Shown here one piece after another: positions 1 to 4,752 of a stretch of DNA of 11,769 nucleotides (its first letter is position 1; each line of letters starts with the position of its first letter). The stretch is taken from assembly GCA_902464645.1 (NCBI GenBank), contig CABQKL010000061.1, positions 1-11,769 on the forward strand, written 5' to 3'. The notes below the pieces were generated by a model. The model did no database searches, was not told the origin of the DNA, and worked only from the letters and a program-made list of their open reading frames with translations. The DNA is from an uncultured Collinsella sp. Lineage in GTDB: Bacteria; Actinomycetota; Coriobacteriia; Coriobacteriales; Coriobacteriaceae. The position numbers and the translations under genes are program-made.

Positions 1-11
1 GCCGTGAAATG

Positions 12-41
12 AAAAGGCGCTGACCTTCTGGTCGCGCCTTT
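12..41 (-). terminator. Rho-independent terminator after the SIS gene
   Basis: Arms 13-20 (AAAGGCGC) and 34-41 (GCGCCTTT) pair perfectly, and inner arms 22-25 and 30-33 (GACC/GGTC) extend the stem to 12 bp with one bulged T at 21 and a TTCT loop. Read on the minus strand, the stem runs into TTTTCATTT, a short U-tract. It lies about 85 bp past the stop of the SIS gene and probably ends its transcript. The A-run/stem/T-run symmetry means it could also stop transcription arriving from the left. Confidence 0.62.
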
Positions 42-90
42 GAAATTGAACGGCAGATTGGCCAAATGCCGGGTGCGCAGCGTCGGCCGG

Positions 91-114
91 TCCGCCGTTC
101 GGTAGAACGGCGGA
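91..114 (-). other. Perfect hairpin just downstream of the SIS stop codon
   Basis: Positions 91-100 (TCCGCCGTTC) and 105-114 (GAACGGCGGA) form a perfect 10-bp stem closed by a four-base loop, starting 11 bp after the stop codon at 126-128. On the minus strand it is followed by ACCGGCC, so it lacks a U-tract and is not a classical terminator. It may be a 3'-end stabilising hairpin working with the terminator at 12-41. That role is inferred. Confidence 0.5.
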
Positions 115-125
115 ACCAATATCCC

Positions 126-1118
126 CTAGTAGTCCAACTTCCACATGTAGCGGCGCGTCATGTAGTCCTTGTGGGTGACGGCAGAAAGCGCACGCATGTA
201 CACGTTGTTGAGGATCGGCGCAAAGATCAGGTGGTTGAAGTACTCGCTCACGCTGTCCTTGATGTCGTTGAGGCCAAGCTCCTTGGCGTCGAGCTGATAG
301 ACGCGCTCGCCACCGTACTGATTGACGAAGCGGATGCCGCGCTCGTCATTGCAGCGGCTGCGGCCGACGCTGATGAGCTGGAACAGCGAGGTGCGCTTGT
401 CCAGGATCTCGAAGGGGCCGTGGAAGAAGTCGCAGGTGTTGATGGTGCAGGAGTCGATCTGCAGCATCTCCTGTACGTTGCAGATGCTAAAGACGTAAGC
501 GGCACCAAAAAGCGGACCCTGAGCCATGACATTAATGCAGGGCTTGTCGGCGTTCTGCTCGGCCCACTTGGCAGCGAGCGGACGGGTATACTCGACGGCC
601 TTGCGATAGATGGGGTCGACCAAGTCGAAGGCGGCCATAGCGGTCTCGTACTCGGCATAGCCCTCGGTCTGCTGCGTAAGCTCCATGGCGATCATGGTCA
701 CGACGGCGGAGTTGGTACGGCCCATGCAGGACTCATCGACGGCCAGGCTGTCATACTGGATCTTGTAGTCGCAGACCTCGGTGAGACCGGACTCGTCGAC
801 ATAGATGGCGATGGTGCTGGCGCCGTGGTCCTTGGCGACCTGGGCGGCGACGATGGTCTCCTTGGTGCCGCGCATGGACACGACGACGGCCAGGGTGTTC
901 TCGTTGACGTAGGCAGGGGTTGCATGCACGAACTCGTTGCTGGTGTAGCTGGAGCTCACGACCTGCGTGGCCTCGTGCTCCATAAAGTACTGGGCAGGAT
1001 AGTTGCCGCCGTTGGATCCGCCGGCGCCAATCCACACGACGCGCTTGATACCGCCCTTGTCTGTCTTGTCAGCCAAAACCTGGGAGACGACGTCCTTAAC
1101 CTGTTCCTGAGTAGTCAT
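126..1118 (-). CDS. SIS-domain sugar-phosphate deglycase/isomerase, FrlB/FraB-like
   Basis: This 330-residue protein has the double sugar-isomerase (SIS) architecture. The first SIS fold begins near residue 25 with VWIGAGGSNGG (28-38) and has the phosphate-binding stretch VVSMRGTKET (79-88). The second begins near 194. Glu217 and His233 (in FFHGPFEI) lie 16 residues apart, the same spacing as the catalytic Glu and His of GlmS and FraB. The C-terminus RRYMWKLDY resembles the RRYYGGLVEY end of E. coli FrlB. Family members cleave 6-phosphorylated Amadori products (fructoselysine-6-P, fructoseasparagine-6-P) into glucose-6-P and an amino acid, in the cytoplasm. The precise substrate cannot be read from sequence. 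The start is supported by AAGAAAGG (1129-1136) ten bases upstream. The gene is divergent from a GntR regulator that probably controls it. No Amadori kinase or transporter is visible here. Confidence is high for the family and moderate for the deglycase role. Confidence 0.85.
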   Translation of the reverse strand: MTTQEQVKDVVSQVLADKTDKGGIKRVVWIGAGGSNGGNYPAQYFMEHEATQVVSSSYTSNEFVHATPAYVNENTLAVVVSMRGTKETIVAAQVAKDHGASTIAIYVDESGLTEVCDYKIQYDSLAVDESCMGRTNSAVVTMIAMELTQQTEGYAEYETAMAAFDLVDPIYRKAVEYTRPLAAKWAEQNADKPCINVMAQGPLFGAAYVFSICNVQEMLQIDSCTINTCDFFHGPFEILDKRTSLFQLISVGRSRCNDERGIRFVNQYGGERVYQLDAKELGLNDIKDSVSEYFNHLIFAPILNNVYMRALSAVTHKDYMTRRYMWKLDY

Positions 1119-1156
1119 CGTGCATCAGCCTTTCTTCTCGTTTGATGCTCTCGATG

Positions 1157-1178
1157 GCATACAAGTTACATACATGTT
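1157..1178 (+). promoter_or_regulatory. Putative operator, direct-repeat copy 1 (SIS side)
   Basis: This 22-bp element matches the copy at 1296-1317 at 20 of 22 positions. Each copy holds two related 9-mers starting 11 bp apart, about one helical turn: here ATACAAGTT (1159-1167) and ATACATGTT (1170-1178). It lies 39-60 bp upstream of the SIS start codon, a position suited to repression or activation. ATACAAGT-type half sites are typical of operators for GntR/HutC-type regulators. Assigning this site to the adjacent GntR protein is inference. Confidence 0.6.
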
Positions 1179-1190
1179 TTGGTTATGTCG

Positions 1191-1203
1191 ACTAGTTGTA
1201 TGC
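1191..1203 (-). promoter_or_regulatory. Inverted half-copy of the operator motif
   Basis: Read on the minus strand this is GCATACAACTAGT. Its first eight bases, GCATACAA, are the same as the first eight of the direct repeats at 1157 and 1296. With 1157-1164 it forms an inverted pair (GCATACAA facing TTGTATGC, outer span 1157-1203), so a dimeric repressor could bind across it. The match stops after eight bases, so it is weaker than the direct repeats. Confidence 0.4.
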
Positions 1204-1267
1204 TATATTTGTCTTAGATATTTTGCTGATGCGGTTTTCGATAACTGGATACCAGCGGTTTTGTTGT

Positions 1268-1280
1268 TGTATTGAATACA
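1268..1280. promoter_or_regulatory. Small palindrome in the divergent promoter region
   Basis: TGTATT (1268-1273) and AATACA (1275-1280) form a perfect 6-bp inverted repeat around a single G. The arms share the ATACA/TGTAT core of the surrounding direct repeats, so this could be another regulator half-site pair upstream of the GntR gene. No well-matched -35/-10 pair can be assigned with confidence nearby. Confidence 0.4.
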
Positions 1281-1295
1281 TGCTTGATTAGATAC

Positions 1296-1317
1296 GCATA
1301 CAAGTTAGATACAGGTT
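1296..1317 (+). promoter_or_regulatory. Putative operator, direct-repeat copy 2 (regulator side)
   Basis: This is the second copy of the 22-bp element, 139 bp from the first and in the same orientation, with two mismatches. It contains ATACAAGTT (1298-1306) and ATACAGGTT (1309-1317). It ends six bases before the GntR start codon and covers where the ribosome-binding site should be; only the AGG at 1313-1315 resembles one. Occupation by the regulator would be expected to block its own expression, so autoregulation is a reasonable inference. Confidence 0.6.
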
Positions 1318-1323
1318 GATCGC

Positions 1324-2046
1324 ATGAACGCTTCATCTAAAAAGAGACTGACCCAATACGAGCGCTTGGCGGGCATGCTGCGCGACCGCATCGCCTCCGG
1401 CACCTACGCACGTGGAGACAAGCTGCCGTCCGAGATGGAACTCATGGACGAATCGGGTCTGTCGCGCAGCACCGTGCGCCATGCCCTTAAGGTACTAGCT
1501 GATGAGGGCCTGGTTCGCACCGAGCGCGGGCGCGGCGCCTTTGTGGCCGACACGCCGGCGCTCCACGAGAACAACTTGGTGTTTTCGAGCTACACGGCAC
1601 AGGTCCAGGATCAGGGCATGAAGCCCACCACGCGCACGGTGGACTCGGGCTTTGCCAAGGCCGCGGGCAATGCTGCCAAGTTCTTCGATGTCACCGTGGG
1701 CAGCAAGCTCGTCAAACTTGTCCGTCTGCGTTATCTGGACGATGCGCCGCTGTGCCTGGAGACTACCTATCTACCACCGAGCTTTGAAGCACTCATCGAT
1801 CGCGATATCAATGGTTCGCTCTACGCGACGCTGCGCCAAGAATTCCATCGCGCGCCGGCACGGGGGCATAAGACCTTTGAGGTGTGCTACGCCTCGCAAA
1901 ACGAGGCGTTTTTGCTCAACGTCAAGCGCGGGCAGGCGCTGATCCTGATCACCGACTACGTCTACGACACCGACGGCCGCCCGCTCCATGTCTCCAAGCG
2001 CATCCAGCGCACCGACCGCGCCAAATACACCGAGCCCATCGGCTAA
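1324..2046 (+). CDS. GntR family regulator, HutC subfamily (UTRA domain)
   Basis: This 240-residue DNA-binding protein is of normal length for the HutC subfamily. Residues about 11-79 form the GntR winged helix: YERLAGMLRDRIASGTY, then the KLPSEMEL signature, then LSRSTVRHALKVLADEGLV and the wing RGRGAFV. Residues about 85-235 form a UTRA effector domain, with LRYLDDAPLCLETTYLP in its core. Regulators of this type usually bind a sugar phosphate or other small metabolite and release DNA when it binds. Divergence from the SIS deglycase suggests that the enzyme's phosphorylated substrate is the effector, as inferred for FrlR/FraR-type systems. The ATG lies immediately after operator copy 2 and has only a weak Shine-Dalgarno (AGG at 1313-1315), so translation may be inefficient. 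The gene ends at the bidirectional terminator 2054-2094. Confidence 0.93.
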   Translation: MNASSKKRLTQYERLAGMLRDRIASGTYARGDKLPSEMELMDESGLSRSTVRHALKVLADEGLVRTERGRGAFVADTPALHENNLVFSSYTAQVQDQGMKPTTRTVDSGFAKAAGNAAKFFDVTVGSKLVKLVRLRYLDDAPLCLETTYLPPSFEALIDRDINGSLYATLRQEFHRAPARGHKTFEVCYASQNEAFLLNVKRGQALILITDYVYDTDGRPLHVSKRIQRTDRAKYTEPIG

Positions 2047-2053
2047 CCAATCG

Positions 2054-2094
2054 AAAACCACCACAAAGGTGCCTGTCCCCATTGTGGTGGTTTT
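2054..2094. terminator. Bidirectional terminator shared by converging gntR and GNAT genes
   Basis: Positions 2054-2066 (AAAACCACCACAA) and 2082-2094 (TTGTGGTGGTTTT) form a perfect 13-bp stem flanked by A and T runs, so it can work on both strands. It begins eight bases after the gntR stop codon. The GNAT stop codon (2093-2095, TAA on the minus strand) overlaps the right arm by two bases. The 15-base loop contains GGTGCCTGTCCCC, an unusually specific sequence for a terminator loop (see findings). Confidence 0.85.
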
Positions 2095-2683
2095 AGGCAA
2101 GGAGGTCGGGAAACCAGGTTGGTTTGGGTTGGTTGGGTGTGCGCTCGGCTAGGACCAACTCCATCCAACACATGTCGTACCAGCGGCCGAACTTTTGGGC
2201 GCAGCGGTCGAAGGCACCCACCAGGCGATATCCCATATGGGCATGGAAATCCTGGCTGTTGTGCGTCAGGTACTCGTCGTCCTTATCGTGCGGCACGGCG
2301 ATGAGCGCACACATGTTGGTGATGCCCATCGCGATCAGACATTGCTTGAGCGCATCGTGCAGCTTGCGGCCCAGCCCGCCGTGGCGCACGTCGCGCGCCA
2401 GGTAGATCGACGTCTCGACCGACCAGTCGTATGCCTCGCGGCTGTTGAGCGGACTCACGTAGGCATAGCCTACCGGACGCCCGTCTAACTCCATCACCAA
2501 ATACGGATAGCGCTTGAGCGTACGCTCGATGCGCCCGGCGAACTCCTCAACGCTCGGCACCTCGTATTCGCAGGTAATCGCCGTCTGACGCACATACGGC
2601 TCATAGATGGCAAGCAACGCCGGCGCGTCTTCGGGCGTCGCCAGGCGAATCGTCGGCTCGGACATCTCGGATTTCTCGGGCAT
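2093..2683 (-). CDS. GNAT family N-acetyltransferase, phosphinothricin-acetyltransferase-like
   Basis: This 196-residue single-domain GNAT enzyme transfers an acetyl group from acetyl-CoA to an amine. The N-terminal IRLATPEDAPALLAIYEPYV (12-31) is typical of the Pat/Bar-like branch. The acetyl-CoA pyrophosphate loop is RHGGLG (100-105), and the C-terminal motif N-S-x-D-F-H-x-H-x-G-Y (142-151) matches the family. The substrate is unknown; relatives act on phosphinothricin, methionine sulfone or related amino acids. The reading frame is open further upstream to 2755, but that extension would read through the terminator hairpin. The start at 2683 is chosen because GGAGG (2690-2694) lies six bases before it; a second ATG at 2665 is possible. 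It has no room for its own promoter after the hairpin at 2709-2745, so it may depend on read-through or a promoter inside the preceding gene. Confidence 0.87.
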   Translation of the reverse strand: MPEKSEMSEPTIRLATPEDAPALLAIYEPYVRQTAITCEYEVPSVEEFAGRIERTLKRYPYLVMELDGRPVGYAYVSPLNSREAYDWSVETSIYLARDVRHGGLGRKLHDALKQCLIAMGITNMCALIAVPHDKDDEYLTHNSQDFHAHMGYRLVGAFDRCAQKFGRWYDMCWMELVLAERTPNQPKPTWFPDLLA

Positions 2684-2689
2684 ACAGCC

Positions 2690-2694
2690 CCTCC
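2690..2694 (-). promoter_or_regulatory. Ribosome-binding site deciding the GNAT start
   Basis: GGAGG on the minus strand with a six-base spacer to the ATG at 2683-2681, inside a G-rich run. It favours this start over the longer open frame beginning at 2755 and over the internal ATG at 2665. Confidence 0.7.
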
Positions 2695-2708
2695 CCCTCA
2701 AAAGCAAG

Positions 2709-2745
2709 GGCCGCCTTGCGCCAAATCCAAGCGCAAGGCGGCCCC
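2709..2745 (-). terminator. Strong rho-independent terminator after the aldolase gene
   Basis: Arms 2709-2722 (GGGCCGCCTTGCGC) and 2732-2745 (GCGCAAGGCGGCCC) form a perfect 14-bp GC-rich stem with a nine-base loop. On the minus strand it is followed by TTGCTTTTG. It starts 16 bp past the aldolase stop codon and should end the mfd-PAP2-aldolase transcript. The GNAT start codon follows only 25 bp after the stem. Confidence 0.8.
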
Positions 2746-2761
2746 TCGTCATCACATCAAC

Positions 2762-3787
2762 CTACAGGACAGCCGCCAGCGCGTCGATGTCCTCCTGCGT
2801 CGTGGCCCAGCTGGTGCAAAAGCGCACCACCGTGTGGGTCTCGTCGTACTTTTCCCAGTACTCGATCGAGGCATGCTCGCGAATGCGGGCCATATCCTCG
2901 TTGGGCAGAATCACAAACTGCTGGTTTGTGGGCGTTTCCAAAAAGAACTGGTAGCCGCGCTCGTGCAGCACACGACGCAGCGCCTGGGCCGTCTCGATCG
3001 CCTGTCGACCAATCTCAAAATACAGGCCATCGGTAAAGAGCGCCTCAAACTGCACGCCCGTCAGGCGGCCCTTGGCAAGCAGCGCGCCGTGCTGCTTAAT
3101 ACGCGGAATGGGGTGCGCCGGGGCGTGCATGCCGCAGAACACCACGGCCTCGCCGCAGAGCGCGCCGCACTTGGTGCCGCCGATGTAGAACACGTCGCAC
3201 AGCTGCGCCAGCTCGGGCAGGGTAATGTCGCACTCATCGGACGCCAGCGCATAGGCCAGACGAGCACCGTCCACAAACAGCGGAATCTCGCGCTTCTGGC
3301 ACACCGCATGAATCGCCGCGAGCTCGGCCTTGGAGTACAGCGTACCGTACTCGGTCGATAGGCTCACATACACGGCGCCCGGGAACACCGTGTGCTCGTA
3401 GCTCTCGTTTTCGTAGAACACCTGGATATAGTTCTCGAGGTCCTCGGCGTGCATCTTGCCCTCGTAGCCGGGGATGGTGAGCACCTTGTGGCCACCAAAC
3501 TCGATGGCGCCCGCCTCGTGACAGGCGACGTGGCCAGTCTCGGCAGCAACGACGCCCTCGTAGGGCGCAAGCAGCATATCGATCACTGTCGCGTTGGCCT
3601 GCGTGCCGCCCACCAGAAAAAACACGTCGGCATCGGGGGCCTGACAGGCCTCGCGGATAAGCTGCTTGGCACGCTCGGTGTGTGCATCGGTACCGTAGCC
3701 GGGCTGCGGCTCCATGTTGGTGTCGACGAGTGCCTGCAGCACTGCCGGATGTGCACCGTGGGAATAGTCGTTGTTAAACGCGAGCAT
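2762..3787 (-). CDS. Threonine aldolase family PLP-dependent lyase
   Basis: This 341-residue fold-type I PLP enzyme is of the usual length for low-specificity L-threonine aldolases, which split threonine or allo-threonine to glycine and acetaldehyde in the cytoplasm. The N-terminus FNNDYSHGAHPAVLQAL (4-20) and QPGYGTDAHTERA (28-40) are of the branch that begins F-x-N-D rather than DLRSDT. GGTQAN (60-65) forms the PLP phosphate loop. His86 should stack on the cofactor ring, Asp173 in FVDGARL contacts the pyridine nitrogen, Arg176 is placed to hold the substrate carboxylate, and Lys206 in YIGGTKCGAL is the Schiff-base lysine. All expected catalytic residues are present. The start is supported by GAGAGG six bases upstream. 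It follows the PAP2 gene by 45 bp and is probably co-transcribed with it. Other beta-eliminating lyases share this fold, so exact substrate specificity is not certain. Confidence 0.9.
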   Translation of the reverse strand: MLAFNNDYSHGAHPAVLQALVDTNMEPQPGYGTDAHTERAKQLIREACQAPDADVFFLVGGTQANATVIDMLLAPYEGVVAAETGHVACHEAGAIEFGGHKVLTIPGYEGKMHAEDLENYIQVFYENESYEHTVFPGAVYVSLSTEYGTLYSKAELAAIHAVCQKREIPLFVDGARLAYALASDECDITLPELAQLCDVFYIGGTKCGALCGEAVVFCGMHAPAHPIPRIKQHGALLAKGRLTGVQFEALFTDGLYFEIGRQAIETAQALRRVLHERGYQFFLETPTNQQFVILPNEDMARIREHASIEYWEKYDETHTVVRFCTSWATTQEDIDALAAVL

Positions 3788-3832
3788 GGCAATCCTCTCT
3801 TACCGGGTATCGGCCAGATGATTCAAACGGAG

Positions 3833-4696
3833 CTATTGTACGCCGTTGGGATAGGCAATGCGCGCGGCAAGGCACTCAAGCGCCAGCACCAGGGCAAAGC
3901 CGCAGCTCACGTCGCTCAAAAAGTGAGCTCCGATCACGATGCGGCCAAAGGCGACGAGCGCCGCGACCACAGCCGCCGTCCAAAAGACCACGCGACGGCG
4001 CGACGGTTTTTCCTTAAAGGCCGCCGCGGGAAGCCCTGCGAGCATAAGGCCGATCGCCGCGTGCGCCGTGTGTCCGCTCGCAAACGACTTAAAGCCGTCC
4101 TTGATCACGCCGGCGGCAATAAAGGCCCACTTGTCGGGGTTGCCGATCACCCACCACGGCTGAAAATCGAGCCCCTGCGTCACCTCGATCACGCGCATGC
4201 GTGGGCGCGACCACAGCGGCTTGACGACCACGTTGAGGATAATGGCCTGAGCGACCCACACGGCAAGTACCATCAACGCCCAGCGCGTGAGCTCGTCGGG
4301 CTCGGTCGCGCGCGTGAGGCGATAGACGATAAGGTTGGCAGCGATGACCAGCACAAACGTCAGCACCAACTGAGCTGCGATGAGTTTACCGCCAACCCGC
4401 AGGGACGAAACGATCTCGTAGCCAACCAGGCCAACGTTAACGAGGATGCCGAGCACGGCGAGCCATTTGCTCCCCCTAGAGTCGGGACGCACCGCGCGCA
4501 CGAGCATAACGCCTGCGATGCTCGCTGCCAGCTCAAACGGCAGCTCGCCGGCAGCCTCGATAAAGCGGCCGTACATGCTGCCGATGTTGAACAGCGCGCA
4601 CGAGATCTGATAATCGAAGAAGCTGCCCACGCCCAGACAAAGGCACAGGACAACCGCGATAATGGCGACATCTTTCTTATAGATGTATCCGAACAT
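3833..4696 (-). CDS. PAP2-superfamily integral membrane phosphatase
   Basis: This 287-residue membrane protein has several hydrophobic segments: about 9-27, 55-68, 78-95, 107-125, 140-158, 210-225 and 235-256. The phosphatidic-acid-phosphatase type 2 motifs occur in order near the C-terminus. They are Lys159 and Arg166 in KPLWSRPRM, the FASGH motif with His209, and Arg252-x5-His258-x3-Asp262 in GRIVIGAHFLSD. His258 is the expected nucleophile for phosphate transfer, with His209 as acid. Such enzymes dephosphorylate lipid phosphates or undecaprenyl pyrophosphate on the outer face of the membrane. Three normally conserved neighbouring residues differ (RM for RP, ASGH for PSGH, GR for SR). GAAAGGA precedes the ATG. 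The gene lies 56 bp after mfd and 45 bp before the aldolase gene. The exact lipid substrate cannot be told. Confidence 0.88.
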   Translation of the reverse strand: MFGYIYKKDVAIIAVVLCLCLGVGSFFDYQISCALFNIGSMYGRFIEAAGELPFELAASIAGVMLVRAVRPDSRGSKWLAVLGILVNVGLVGYEIVSSLRVGGKLIAAQLVLTFVLVIAANLIVYRLTRATEPDELTRWALMVLAVWVAQAIILNVVVKPLWSRPRMRVIEVTQGLDFQPWWVIGNPDKWAFIAAGVIKDGFKSFASGHTAHAAIGLMLAGLPAAAFKEKPSRRRVVFWTAAVVAALVAFGRIVIGAHFLSDVSCGFALVLALECLAARIAYPNGVQ

Positions 4697-4752
4697 ACTT
4701 TCCTTTCGACGGAACCAGAGTGCCCAAATGGGGCGTTTGCAGCGTCGACCCG

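Noticed and set aside
66..1145. A 359-codon plus-strand frame opposite the SIS gene
   Set aside because: Fully antisense to the SIS gene, composed mainly of Asp, Val, Gly, Ala, Leu and His in shadow fashion, and it runs through the hairpin at 91-114.
4697..4752. Short GCCC/GGGC hairpin between mfd and the PAP2 gene
   Set aside because: Only a 4-bp stem with no following T-run. Nothing supports termination here, so mfd and the PAP2 gene are treated as co-transcribed.
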